Below the pieces are notes generated by a model that did not search any database, was not told the origin of the DNA, and was given only the letters and a program-made list of their open reading frames with translations. Shown here piece after piece: positions 1 through 7,996 of a stretch of 41,359 nucleotides of DNA. Source of the stretch: Minisyncoccota bacterium (GTDB lineage Bacteria; Patescibacteriota; Microgenomatia; PFEM01; JAFGMK01). The position numbers and the translations under genes are program-made. The stretch lies in contig JAFGMK010000008.1 of NCBI GenBank assembly GCA_016927565.1, forward strand, positions 65,115-106,473, read 5' to 3'. Each line of letters begins with the position of its first letter. Position 1 is the first letter of the stretch.

Positions 1-180
1 CCGGAGCGGGGTTTTCCTTTCCAAGTTGTCGCTGAGGATAAGTGGGGTTACAAGTGGGTTAAATGGGTAACTAAAATTGAACTTTCAGATAATACCGATT
101 ATAAAGGTTATTGGGAATCAGCCGGGTACAGTCGGGACGGTGACTTTAGCGGTCCGAAATTTGAAAAGCAACTGAGATAA
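1..180 (+). CDS. C-terminal end of a molybdopterin (SUOX/MsrP-like) oxidoreductase, partial
   Basis: An open frame runs from base 1 to a TAA at 178-180 and encodes 59 residues; the start lies outside the window. The peptide contains GFPFQVVAEDKWGYKWVKW and, further on, GYWESAGYS, which is the end of the oxidoreductase molybdopterin-binding domain seen in sulfite oxidase and MsrP/YedY-type enzymes (the WGYKW.KW..KIE..D...GYWE pattern). Such proteins bind Mo-molybdopterin and act on S- or N-oxides or sulfite, usually outside the cytoplasm. The cofactor cysteine and any export signal would be upstream and cannot be seen. The gene converges with pgk, with 11 bases between the stops. The family is clear; the substrate cannot be told. 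Confidence 0.75.
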   Translation, partial: PERGFPFQVVAEDKWGYKWVKWVTKIELSDNTDYKGYWESAGYSRDGDFSGPKFEKQLR

Positions 181-191
181 TTGCACTTTTT

Positions 192-1442
192 TTAACTCAA
201 ATTGGATGGGGCAGTTTTTAAAAGCGGCTCTAGAGCCGGGAGGGTCTTGCCAGCCAAAAATTCCAGACTCGCTCCGCCAGCCAGACTGACAAAGGAAAAA
301 TCGGTTAAGGAAGCCGCCTTTCTGGCAATTTCAATTGTATCGCCGCCGGCAATTACTGTCCGCCCCCTTGATTTAGCCAAAGCTTTAACAACTGCTATTG
401 ATCCTTGAGCAAAACGCCCATTTTCAAAAAGCCCCATGGGGCCATTTAAAAAAGCAGTTTTGGTTTCAGCGATTTTTTTCTGGTAAAGTTTTTGAGTTTC
501 CGGTCCGATGTCCAAAGCCGCCCACTTATCAGGAACCAGTTTTTTTCCCAAACCCAACCTCACGGTTTTAGTCCTTTGGGGATTTTCTAAAGAATCGCCA
601 ATAACCAAGTCAACCGGTAAAATAATTTTACTGCCTGACTTTGCTAAAATTTTCCGGGCATAAGCGACCCAGTCTTTTTTTTGTCTCTTTGCCTTATCAA
701 CAAAAACATCTTCAATAAAAGAATGGCCCATCTTGCAACCCTCGGCTTTTAAAAAGACATTGGCTACCCCACCTCCGGTTAAAATAAAATCAGCTCGGGT
801 CAAAAAATTACTAATGGCATCGATTTTATCCGAAATTTTGGCGCCGCCGATAATAATTCCGAAAGGTTTTTTGGGACTGGAAATTAATCCGGAAAGGTTT
901 TTAACTTCTTTTTCCAGATAAAAACCGGCATAAGCCGGCAGATGTCTTAAGATGCCGGTAGTTGAGGCGTGGATTCGATGGGCTTGGGGAAAACCGTCAA
1001 AAACAATCAGGTCTTTGCCTTCGGTCATTTGCCGGGCCAGATGATCGTCATCAGTTGTTTCGCCCGGGTGAAACCGGGTATTTTCCAGCATTAGTATCTC
1101 AGCAGGTTTTAATTTTTTAATTTTTGCCAGAACTTCCGGGCCAATACAATCATCTGTTTTTTTAACCGGTTGCTTAAGTAGTCTTGCTAGTGACCGAGCG
1201 TGAGGATCCGTTCTTAATTTTTCTACCACCCGACCTTCCGGCCGTTTCACCCAAGTCATTACTACCACCTTGGCTCTTTTTTCTAGTAGATACCTAAGGG
1301 TGGGAAGAGTGGCTTTGATTCTTGATTCATCCTTGAGGACCAACCGGCCGTCTTTTTCCCTGACGCCAATATCATAAGGCGAGCGGTAGAGGATGGTTTT
1401 GTCGCTGACATCTGCTTCTCTTAGAGTTTTCAGCTTCATCAT
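192..1442 (-). CDS. pgk: Phosphoglycerate kinase with altered substrate-site residues
   Basis: At 416 residues this has full PGK length. It catalyses 1,3-bisphosphoglycerate + ADP to 3-phosphoglycerate + ATP in the cytoplasm. Conserved parts: ESRIKATLP (Arg41), LENTRFHPGE (Arg123), AHRIHAST (Arg156), GGAKISDKI, GGGVANVFL, NGPMGLFE, GGDT and GGASLEFLAGK. The N-terminal 3-phosphoglycerate site is unusual: the usual RVDFNVP is RSPYDIGV (residues 20-27), so the Asp and Asn ligands become Pro22 and Asp24, and the usual SHLGRP is TWVKRP (63-68), so the His becomes Trp64. The gene follows obg by 2 bases and is probably co-transcribed with it. The fold is certain; normal catalytic rate is not, and a paralogue elsewhere in the genome is possible. 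Confidence 0.93.
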   Translation of the reverse strand: MMKLKTLREADVSDKTILYRSPYDIGVREKDGRLVLKDESRIKATLPTLRYLLEKRAKVVVMTWVKRPEGRVVEKLRTDPHARSLARLLKQPVKKTDDCIGPEVLAKIKKLKPAEILMLENTRFHPGETTDDDHLARQMTEGKDLIVFDGFPQAHRIHASTTGILRHLPAYAGFYLEKEVKNLSGLISSPKKPFGIIIGGAKISDKIDAISNFLTRADFILTGGGVANVFLKAEGCKMGHSFIEDVFVDKAKRQKKDWVAYARKILAKSGSKIILPVDLVIGDSLENPQRTKTVRLGLGKKLVPDKWAALDIGPETQKLYQKKIAETKTAFLNGPMGLFENGRFAQGSIAVVKALAKSRGRTVIAGGDTIEIARKAASLTDFSFVSLAGGASLEFLAGKTLPALEPLLKTAPSNLS

Positions 1443-1444
1443 TT

Positions 1445-2392
1445 TTATTTGGCTTTTAGAATACAGGTTTTAAGTTTTTCCAGACTTCCCTGATCGAGAA
1501 TTGAAATCGGCAGGATTGCTTTTCTTATGCTTTTCAAGGTTTTAATTTTCAGTTTGACTCTCTTTTTTGATATCAGGTCTGTTTTGGTAAGCAGGATAAT
1601 TTCCGGGATTTTTAAGAGCTTCGGGTTGTAATTCTCAAGTTCCTGCCTGATTTGACGGTAACTTTTTTCCGGGTTTTCAAGCTCACAGGAAAGACAATGA
1701 AATAAAAGGGAAACTCTTTCAATATGCTTTAGAAATTTGATTCCCAAACCTTTTCCCTTAGAAGCTCCTCTGATAAGTCCGGGGATATCAGCGATAATTT
1801 TACCCTGAAGCTCGCCAAGGTTGGGTTCCAGAGTAGTGAAAGGGTAGGCGCCGATTTTGGGGTTGGCGTTGGTTATTTCTTTAAGCAAGCTGCTTTTGCC
1901 GGCATTGGGAAAGCCGATAAGCCCGCAATCAGCGATGAGTTTAAGATTAATGAATAAGTCTCTGGTTTGACCGTCAGAGCCTTTTTCGGCAAACATCGGG
2001 GTGGTGTTGGTAGAAGATCGGAATTCCCAGTTGCCTTTTCCGCCCTCGCCTCCCCGGCATAAAAGAAAACGGTCATCTTTACTTATTATCTCAAAAAGCT
2101 CTTGAGAATTCTTATCCCTGATTACGGCGCCAATGGGAAGTTTGATTTCTAAATCTTCGGCAAATCGGCCGTGTTTTTTATTGGCCATGCCGGGTTGTCC
2201 GCTTTTAGCTTCGATTTTAGAGCTTTTCGAGAGGCGAGAAAGGGCATAAATATCTGAAGTGGCCCGGATATAAATACTGCCGCCGCGGCCACCATTGCCG
2301 CCGTCGGGACCTCTTCTCGTTTTGTAAAAAGAAGCCTTTCCATCGCCGCCGTCACCGGCTTTAAGAGTGATGTTTATCTGGGTAATCAGCAT
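1445..2392 (-). CDS. obg: Obg-family GTPase, short form
   Basis: This 315-residue protein is a ribosome-assembly GTPase acting on the 50S subunit. The glycine-rich Obg fold occupies about residues 1-155 (GDGGDGKASF, GGNGGRGG, GGEGGKGN). The G domain follows: G1 GFPNAGKSSLL (160-170), switch I YPFTTLEPNLG, G3 DIPGLIRGASKGKGLG (202 on), G4 TKTD (269-272, where NKxD is usual) and a weak G5 near residue 297. It stops right after the G domain, so the C-terminal OCT domain of many Obg proteins is absent. The start is the ATG at 2392, with the expected MLITQINITLKAGDGG beginning. It leads an operon with pgk. The G4 Asn-to-Thr change is noted; Lys and Asp of that motif are kept. Confidence 0.95.
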   Translation of the reverse strand: MLITQINITLKAGDGGDGKASFYKTRRGPDGGNGGRGGSIYIRATSDIYALSRLSKSSKIEAKSGQPGMANKKHGRFAEDLEIKLPIGAVIRDKNSQELFEIISKDDRFLLCRGGEGGKGNWEFRSSTNTTPMFAEKGSDGQTRDLFINLKLIADCGLIGFPNAGKSSLLKEITNANPKIGAYPFTTLEPNLGELQGKIIADIPGLIRGASKGKGLGIKFLKHIERVSLLFHCLSCELENPEKSYRQIRQELENYNPKLLKIPEIILLTKTDLISKKRVKLKIKTLKSIRKAILPISILDQGSLEKLKTCILKAK

Positions 2393-2403
2393 AGGATGCT
2401 TTG

Positions 2404-2432
2404 ATTATATCAGTTGGATTATGATCTGTCGT
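2404..2432 (-). promoter_or_regulatory. Promoter of the obg-pgk operon
   Basis: On the minus strand, ACGACA (2432-2427) and TATAAT (2409-2404) are 17 bases apart, and the -10 ends 11 bases before the obg ATG. The -10 is a perfect consensus; the -35 matches 4 of 6. The untranslated leader would be only about 5 bases, with no clear Shine-Dalgarno. Confidence 0.55.
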
Positions 2433-2581
2433 TAGTCATGCCGGGGGACAGATGCGACGGAATTTAATCGATTCTTAAACGACTTAATTATCGACGGGAC
2501 TATTCCGGCTGAAAAGAAATAGGTATAATTTAACCGTTAAAAGAAAGATCGGAAGACTGTTAAATGGCGCCCTGATTCATG

Positions 2582-2690
2582 GTCATTCTGACCCCGCCAA
2601 CGGCGGGGGAAAAATCCTCGCCCCATCATTCAGAGGCCGAAGAATTCCTTTGGGTTCAAGCCGGGGATCCTTCGTTTTACTCAGGATGAC
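2582..2690. repeat. Degenerate inverted-repeat element in the obg-rbr gap
   Basis: The gap 2393-2800 holds no convincing gene. Within it, GTCATTCTGA (2582-2591) and ATCATTCAGAGGCCGAAGAA (2625-2644) resemble the reverse complement of the segment at 2667-2690, which reads GTCATCCTGAGTAAAACGAAG on the minus strand. A 7-bp hairpin with a 3-base loop (CCCCGCC/GGCGGGG) sits at 2592-2608. This 'TCATTCTGAG..CGAAG' layout is like widespread MITE-type or intergenic repeats of many environmental bacteria. No transposase is nearby. Identity as a mobile remnant is inferred from pattern only. Confidence 0.45.
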
Positions 2691-2745
2691 GGCGGGAAAA
2701 TTTTGGTTCAAGAGTTTCGGGTCGAAGGATTTGACGGGAATATTA

Positions 2746-2785
2746 TTGCTATTTTGTCTGGCGGGTTGGATTATAATAGTATAAA
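2746..2785 (+). promoter_or_regulatory. Probable promoter of rubrerythrin
   Basis: A perfect TATAAT lies at 2772-2777, with TTGCTA at 2746-2751 (spacing 20, long). A second choice is TATAAA at 2780-2785 with TTGTCT at 2754-2759. Both give a short leader that includes the AAGGAG ribosome site at 2791-2796 before the ATG at 2801. Confidence 0.45.
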
Positions 2786-2800
2786 AATGAAAGGAGAAAG

Positions 2801-3358
2801 ATGGAAAAAACCCGGGAAAACCTTTTAAAAGCTTTTATCGGCGAGTCGATGGCTCGGAATAAATATACTTTTTTTGCTTTAAAGGCTCGGTTGGAAGGCC
2901 TGGAGTGGATTGCCCGAGTTTTTGAAGAAACCGCCGATAATGAACGAGCTCACGCCGAAAGAGAATACCAGTTTTTAAAGGATAAAACCGTTGTCACTGG
3001 AGAGTTTGATCTTGGTCCAATTGGCTCCACTCTGGATAACTTAAAAGCTGCTGCTGCCGGGGAAAACTATGAGTGGGGAACGATGTACCCGGAGTTTAAA
3101 AAAATTGCCGAACAAGAAGGTCAGGAAACAATCGCCATTGTTTTTCAAGAAATTTCAGAAGTTGAAGAAAAACATGAAGAAAGATATCTTAAATTAGCTG
3201 GACTTCTTAAAAGGGGTGAGCTTTATAAAGCCGAAGAAAAAATTGCTTGGAAGTGTTTAAATTGTGGTTATGTCCACAACGGCAAAAGCGCTCCGGCCGT
3301 TTGCCCGGCTTGCGGCAAGCCTCAGGGTTATTACCAGCGAGTCGGCTATCATCAATAA
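2801..3358 (+). CDS. rbr: Rubrerythrin
   Basis: This 185-residue protein is a non-haem di-iron peroxidase that reduces hydrogen peroxide in the cytoplasm. The N-terminal ferritin-like four-helix domain carries the metal ligands: [11 protein letters not shown] (Glu15), [12 protein letters not shown] (Glu42, Glu48, His51), then [13 protein letters not shown] near residue 125. The C-terminal rubredoxin-like domain has two CxxC pairs, CLNC (152-155) and CPAC (168-171), that bind one Fe. Both halves are complete. AAGGAG at 2791-2796 fixes the ATG start. It is monocistronic in appearance; a new promoter follows directly. It suggests exposure to oxygen or peroxide in a probably fermentative cell. 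Confidence 0.95.
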   Translation: MEKTRENLLKAFIGESMARNKYTFFALKARLEGLEWIARVFEETADNERAHAEREYQFLKDKTVVTGEFDLGPIGSTLDNLKAAAAGENYEWGTMYPEFKKIAEQEGQETIAIVFQEISEVEEKHEERYLKLAGLLKRGELYKAEEKIAWKCLNCGYVHNGKSAPAVCPACGKPQGYYQRVGYHQ

Positions 3359-3378
3359 TAATTAGTTCCGATTTAAGA

Positions 3379-3390
3379 TAAAATAGGCCT
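3379..3390 (+). promoter_or_regulatory. -10 element for leaderless start of the kinase gene
   Basis: TAAAAT (3379-3384) is followed by exactly 6 bases and then the ATG at 3391, so transcription should begin at or next to the A of the start codon. There is no Shine-Dalgarno between them. No good -35 was found. Confidence 0.5.
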
Positions 3391-5157
3391 ATGTCAGAAG
3401 GTCCGGTCGAACAACCGCCTCTTCTAGAACAAGTGAGAAGTGAAAATGGCGCCCTAGCCATAGTTCAAGTTTTAGAAGAAACTCTTAATTTTTCTGGAAC
3501 TGGTTTTGCCATCCCGGGTGGGGGGGGGATATCCGCCACAACCAATTTTGCTTATGCTCGCAGCAGAGTCGCTGATTTTGCGATTCGAACTGCTATTAGG
3601 GTTGACGAAGTGGATACTCTCGAAACACCATCCACTCCGGAAGCTCTGTCTCAAGCAATAATAAGGGGTATCGATAATGACAGGGGAAACAATTGGTCAT
3701 TTGATGTCTTAAGAGACGAACTTGTCCTTTTTGATTGCAAAGACGGTACTGGGATTCTCAGCTACGGTCAGAGGTCAGGTCTGGCTCGTCAAGATCAATG
3801 GAACTTGATTAAGAGCCTTTTCGGAATTGATCAAACCTTATTATTAACTGTCAAGCCGCCCCACCCCAATGCCGGTCAAACCTATTTAAAGCCAGGTAGG
3901 GGCAAAATCCAAAAGATTAATGAAGTCTTAGTCGGATTAGTTGAACAAGCAGCTGCTCAATACAGCACTGAACCAGTCGAGGTAACCGAGTTTCATCCGC
4001 AGACCGGGGCTAGTCAAGGAAGATTTTCCGGCCGAGATATCCGGTTAAGAGCGCCGAGTCGGATCCCTGGGATAAGAGCCGAATTGGTGTTGAACAACGC
4101 CAGTACCCGTAATTGCCTGGGAATGCCCCAGATTACCAGGGGAAAGCTTATTCTTGATCCTTTATTTCTTGCTTCCATGAGAGACTTTTCTCCAGAAGAC
4201 TATGAAAGGTACAAAAAAAGAGTTTTAGAAAATTTTCCAACTGCACCTCTGGGCGGTTGCACAGAATTAAAACCGGTGTCAGCTGAGGAAGGTTATTCTG
4301 CTGGAGATGTGATCGAGCTGGCTCATAACGAGGGTTGGTATCGGGTATTACGAGTTCGCTTGGGAGGAAAAGCCATTGTTTATCAAGCCCGAAAATTAAA
4401 CTGCCAAAAGGGCGAGATTGGTACTCCGACTTGTCTAAAACAAATAACTTTTGGAAGCAGTGATCAGGCTGAACAAGATCAAGCTGCAGCTGAAATTCAC
4501 ACCCTAATAAAACTAAGAGGCCAGGAACATCCAAATATCGTTTCTATTTCCGGAGCCCCCACTAGTATAAAAGGGGAACGTTTTGTCGAACAGGAATGGT
4601 GTGAGGGGCCAACTCTTCAACAAAGAATGGAGGCGGGCGATCTGTCCCGTGGAGAAATAATGGCTGCTATCCAGGGGACAGTTTTGGCTCTTGATCATGC
4701 CCATTCTCAAATCGGCGTCGTTCATCGAGATGTCAAGCCAGCCAACATCATTCTTACCTCCAAAGGAGTTAAAGTTGTTGATTGGGGAATAAGCCGTTCT
4801 CGTGGAGTGGGTCAGGCCGCTGAGGGTACTCCGCCGTTTAGCCCTCCGGAAGCACGGCAGGCTACTAAGGTTACGGGCCTCCCGGACATCGATCCGGCCA
4901 AGCCTTATATTAGTCCCTTGACTGACTCCTATGGTTTGGGAATGATAATCTATCAACTCTTAAGCAGTGATTTAACCAGTCCTTATCGGGATCTTAGTCG
5001 TTTACCGACCAACTTAGAACCTCAATGGCATCAGTTAATTGAGGGGATGACTCGGGAGAGATTAACTTTTGACGGTCAAGAAAAAAATCGTTGGTCAATC
5101 AGAGATGCGCGTAATTTTTTAAAAAGAGAGTTTCCGGCCGATTTCCCCGATTTATAA
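3391..5157 (+). CDS. Eukaryotic-like Ser/Thr protein kinase with a large unknown N-terminal region
   Basis: This is a 588-residue protein. The C-terminal part (about 310-588) is a Hanks-type kinase: a likely ATP-binding Lys in CLKQITF (near 350), a helix-C Glu in AAAEIHTL, the catalytic loop HRDVKPANI (near 444), DWG in place of DFG (near 464) and SPPEA in place of APE. Asp, Lys and Asn of the catalytic loop are kept, so activity is plausible. The glycine-rich loop is weak. The first 300 residues match nothing I recognise; no transmembrane segment or PASTA repeat is seen, so it is probably cytoplasmic, unlike PknB. A run of nine G (3520-3528) codes for glycines near residue 45. No phosphatase partner is adjacent. 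Kinase assignment is firm; targets are unknown. Confidence 0.85.
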   Translation: MSEGPVEQPPLLEQVRSENGALAIVQVLEETLNFSGTGFAIPGGGGISATTNFAYARSRVADFAIRTAIRVDEVDTLETPSTPEALSQAIIRGIDNDRGNNWSFDVLRDELVLFDCKDGTGILSYGQRSGLARQDQWNLIKSLFGIDQTLLLTVKPPHPNAGQTYLKPGRGKIQKINEVLVGLVEQAAAQYSTEPVEVTEFHPQTGASQGRFSGRDIRLRAPSRIPGIRAELVLNNASTRNCLGMPQITRGKLILDPLFLASMRDFSPEDYERYKKRVLENFPTAPLGGCTELKPVSAEEGYSAGDVIELAHNEGWYRVLRVRLGGKAIVYQARKLNCQKGEIGTPTCLKQITFGSSDQAEQDQAAAEIHTLIKLRGQEHPNIVSISGAPTSIKGERFVEQEWCEGPTLQQRMEAGDLSRGEIMAAIQGTVLALDHAHSQIGVVHRDVKPANIILTSKGVKVVDWGISRSRGVGQAAEGTPPFSPPEARQATKVTGLPDIDPAKPYISPLTDSYGLGMIIYQLLSSDLTSPYRDLSRLPTNLEPQWHQLIEGMTRERLTFDGQEKNRWSIRDARNFLKREFPADFPDL

Positions 5158-5319
5158 AAATTAAAACCAGGAACTAACCAAATGAAACCCGAGATCATTA
5201 AAGTCAACTTAGAAAATATTTTCCAAATATCCGCCGATTTGTTTTTTTAAGCTCTCAAAACATCGGCTCCTTGACTAAGGAAAAGAAGATTTTTGCATAT
5301 TTTTAAAAAAGAAGAACAA

Positions 5320-6411
5320 ATGAATGGCGCCATTATCGGTTGCGGCAATATAGCATTTTTCCATGCCCGGGCTTATCCGCAGGTAGAGAAAGTCCGACTG
5401 GTTGCCGTGTGCGATAAAAATCTTCACCGGGCCAGAAAAATCGCCTCCTTGGCGAAAAACTGTCAAATTTTTACTGATTATAAAAAGATGCTGAAAGAAG
5501 TAAATAATCTGGATTTTGTTGAAGTTTTGACTCCCCACTCGACTCATCTGGAGATAGTTAAAGAAATCGTCAAAAAAGGCTTGTCCGTCAACTTGCAAAA
5601 AGTCCAGACAGTTACTGCCAAAGACTATAAGGAAATGCTAAGGATTTGTGAGAAAAAAAAAGCCAGACTGAGAGTTTTTGAGAACTTTAGATATTATCAG
5701 CCTTACCGATTTGCCAAAAAACTGATTGATAAAAGCAGGATTGGTCAGGCTGAGAGGGTGCAAATAAATAAAATCGGCGGTTCTAAATGGTCACAAAACT
5801 ATCAATATCATTGGCTCCGGGCGCGGAAATGGCGGATTACTCAAAAAGAAAACTACTCCCATCCAGTCTTGTTTGATGATGGCTATCATAAACATAGCTT
5901 GGTCGAGTTTTTTCTGGGCCAAAAAATAACTAGAGTGAGGTCGTGGTGCGGTTATAAAAACATCCTTCCCGGCTTAAAAATTGACAGTCCGGCCGCAGTT
6001 GAATATTTTACCGACAGAGATGCTTATGGACTTTTTAACACTATTAATACCAAGATGAGGATTCCTCATCACTTTTATCCCTGTGATGAGGAAATAGAAA
6101 TTGTCGGCACTGGGGGAGTTATTAAAATTTACGGCGGTCATGGCCTGCTATTTTCCGAAAAGAACAGAAGTTCAATCAGGCAAGGAGTGTATTTGATTGA
6201 TCAAAAAGGCAAGTGGCAGTTTTTCAATTCTTTTGATTTGGATATTCGACAGTCATTTGTGGCCGGCCTGGCCGAGTTTGTAAAGTTTATCAAAGGTGAT
6301 ATTTCCGAAAAAGACCTGATTTTTAACCAGGAAGATGCTTTCCAAACTCTAAGAATTGGTTTGGCAATTATTAATAGCCTTAAAAAAAATGGCCGGATAG
6401 TTAAAGTCTAG
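5320..6411 (+). CDS. Gfo/Idh/MocA-family NAD(P)-dependent oxidoreductase
   Basis: A protein of 363 residues from the ATG at 5320; an upstream TTG at 5293 would add nine residues but would precede the Rossmann start unusually far. The N-terminus MNGAIIGCGNIA.FHARAYPQ is the dinucleotide-binding fold, followed by VCDKN and the EVLTPHSTHLEIVKEIVKKG segment typical of the family, where Lys of EKP is normally found; here it reads NLQKVQT, with Lys in a related position. The C-terminal half is the alpha/beta substrate domain with DDGYHKHSLVEFFLG, where a His would act in catalysis. The family oxidises or reduces sugars, inositols or sugar nucleotides. No sugar-pathway gene lies next to it, so the substrate cannot be told. 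Cytoplasmic. Confidence 0.85.
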   Translation: MNGAIIGCGNIAFFHARAYPQVEKVRLVAVCDKNLHRARKIASLAKNCQIFTDYKKMLKEVNNLDFVEVLTPHSTHLEIVKEIVKKGLSVNLQKVQTVTAKDYKEMLRICEKKKARLRVFENFRYYQPYRFAKKLIDKSRIGQAERVQINKIGGSKWSQNYQYHWLRARKWRITQKENYSHPVLFDDGYHKHSLVEFFLGQKITRVRSWCGYKNILPGLKIDSPAAVEYFTDRDAYGLFNTINTKMRIPHHFYPCDEEIEIVGTGGVIKIYGGHGLLFSEKNRSSIRQGVYLIDQKGKWQFFNSFDLDIRQSFVAGLAEFVKFIKGDISEKDLIFNQEDAFQTLRIGLAIINSLKKNGRIVKV

Positions 6412-6440
6412 CGGTTTTAGACTTGATTTTGCTCGGTAAA

Positions 6441-7700
6441 ATGCAAAAAAGAAAGATTTTTCAGGTCAGCGAGTTTAATGAATTTATCAGCGTTTACCTT
6501 GAGCAGGTGGGTGAAGTTGTTGTTGAGGGAGAGTTAAGTCAAATCAGAGTTAACCAGGGTAAATGGGTTTTTGCTACCGTCAAAGATAAAGAAGCCAGTG
6601 TTGATGTTTTCGGACTTGTTTTCAAAATCGGCGGTTATGACTTGCTTGAACCGGGAATGTTGGTTCATGTCACCGGCCGTCCCCGGCTCTATGCAAAAAC
6701 CGGCCGATTCAGCCTTTTTGCCAAAAAAATCACCCCTGCGGGTGAGGGTGCCTTAGGAATAATTTTCGAAAAGCTTAAAGAGAAACTGGGAAAAGACGGC
6801 CTTTTTAATCCGGAAAGGAAAAGGCAGATTCCCGAATTTCCTCAAAGAATCGGTCTAATCACGGCTCCTGACTCTCGTGCCTACGGAGATTTTATTAAAG
6901 TTTTAAAACATCGGATGGGAGGGCTGAAGATATTTTTTTATCCGGTTAATGTTCAGGGAGAAAATTCGGTTGAATCTATTGTCAGGGCTTTCAGTTATTT
7001 TAATAAAAAAAAGCCGGGTTTGGAAGCGATTGCTTTGATTCGGGGAGGTGGTTCTTTAGAAGATTTGAAATCCTTTAATGACGAGAAGATGGCGAGGGCG
7101 ATTTTCTCAAGCAGAGCTCCGGTAGTTTGCGGGGTCGGTCATGAAGATGATCTATCCATTGCTGATCTGGTGGCTGACTTGCGGGCCTCGACTCCCTCAA
7201 ATGCCGCCGAATTAATGGTCAGAGACAGAGCTGAAGTTTTGGGCCAAGTAAATTATCAGGTCAAGACAATGGACACTCAGCTGGAAAATATTATTAAAAA
7301 GGATAATTTAAGATTGGCGGGGAGTATTCAGTTATTAGGAAACCAAATCGCCAGGCAGGCCGAAACTGCTCATCGCGTTATTGTCCGTTTTTTTTATCAA
7401 TTCTTCTTTTTGAAAAAAAGCTTGGAAAATTTTAAGCGCGCTCTGGCCAGCGACCAGGAGAAACTTTATCAAGTAGTTGATTTTTGGCTTGAAAACAAAA
7501 AAAACAAGCTGGAAAATCTGACTCGTCTACTGAAATCGTTTAATGTTTTAAAAACTTTACGGAGAGGTTTCAGTGTTACTTTTGATCATCGGGGAAAGGT
7601 TTTAAAAAACAGCTTGATGGTTAGGAAAGGGGGCAAAATAAAAACGATTTTATTTAGTGGTAGAATAACCTCAGAGATATTAGATGTTGCCAGGAAGTAA
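6441..7700 (+). CDS. xseA: Exodeoxyribonuclease VII large subunit
   Basis: A protein of 419 residues from the ATG at 6441; a TTG at 6423 is possible but has no ribosome site. It is the catalytic subunit of ExoVII, which degrades single-stranded DNA from both ends in repair. The N-terminal OB fold (about 8-100) has VEGELSQIRVNQGKWVF, and the catalytic domain contains IGLITAPDSRAYGDF, RGGGSLEDLKSFNDE and the signature GVGHEDDLSIADLVADLRASTPSNAAEL. A long coiled-coil region follows, ending in LRRGFSVT. Length is normal. The small subunit gene starts 2 bases after its stop. Confidence 0.95.
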   Translation: MQKRKIFQVSEFNEFISVYLEQVGEVVVEGELSQIRVNQGKWVFATVKDKEASVDVFGLVFKIGGYDLLEPGMLVHVTGRPRLYAKTGRFSLFAKKITPAGEGALGIIFEKLKEKLGKDGLFNPERKRQIPEFPQRIGLITAPDSRAYGDFIKVLKHRMGGLKIFFYPVNVQGENSVESIVRAFSYFNKKKPGLEAIALIRGGGSLEDLKSFNDEKMARAIFSSRAPVVCGVGHEDDLSIADLVADLRASTPSNAAELMVRDRAEVLGQVNYQVKTMDTQLENIIKKDNLRLAGSIQLLGNQIARQAETAHRVIVRFFYQFFFLKKSLENFKRALASDQEKLYQVVDFWLENKKNKLENLTRLLKSFNVLKTLRRGFSVTFDHRGKVLKNSLMVRKGGKIKTILFSGRITSEILDVARK

Positions 7701-7702
7701 AA

Positions 7703-7963
7703 ATGACCAAATCTTCATTTGCGACTGATTTTAAAGAACTTGAAAAACTGGTTGAGGAATTTGAAAAAGGAGAAATTGATATTGAGCAGGGGATGATCAA
7801 ATTTAAAAAAGGCCTTGGATTGGCGCGAAGTCTGAAAAAAAGACTAAGCCAAGTTGAAAACGAAATTGTAAAAATTAAAGAGGAATTTGAGGATTTAGAC
7901 CCTGATTCTGAAGACAAGAAAGAGATTGCGGTTTTAAAAAAAACTAAAAGCGCTCAGAAATGA
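7703..7963 (+). CDS. xseB: Exodeoxyribonuclease VII small subunit
   Basis: This 86-residue helical protein has the XseB pattern: FKELEKLVEEFEKGEIDIEQGM, then FKKGLGLARSLKKRLSQVENEI. Several copies wrap the XseA coiled coil and keep the nuclease soluble and controlled. It sits 2 bases behind xseA, so translation is probably coupled. The C-terminal 20 residues are acidic then basic and look disordered. Length is usual for the family. Confidence 0.92.
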   Translation: MTKSSFATDFKELEKLVEEFEKGEIDIEQGMIKFKKGLGLARSLKKRLSQVENEIVKIKEEFEDLDPDSEDKKEIAVLKKTKSAQK

Positions 7964-7996
7964 TTTCAGGCGAATTTCGGCTGGGGAGGGCGGCTA

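Noticed and set aside
2650-2665. GGGTTCAAGCC, like a tRNA T-arm
   Set aside because: No acceptor stem, D-arm or anticodon arm can be built around it.
5182-5250. Open frame of 22 codons (MKPEIIKVNLENIFQISADL..) in the gap before the Gfo/Idh/MocA gene
   Set aside because: No ribosome site, A/T-rich low-information sequence, and the gap also holds GCCGAT/ATCGGC arms and a weak TTGACT promoter; too short to support.
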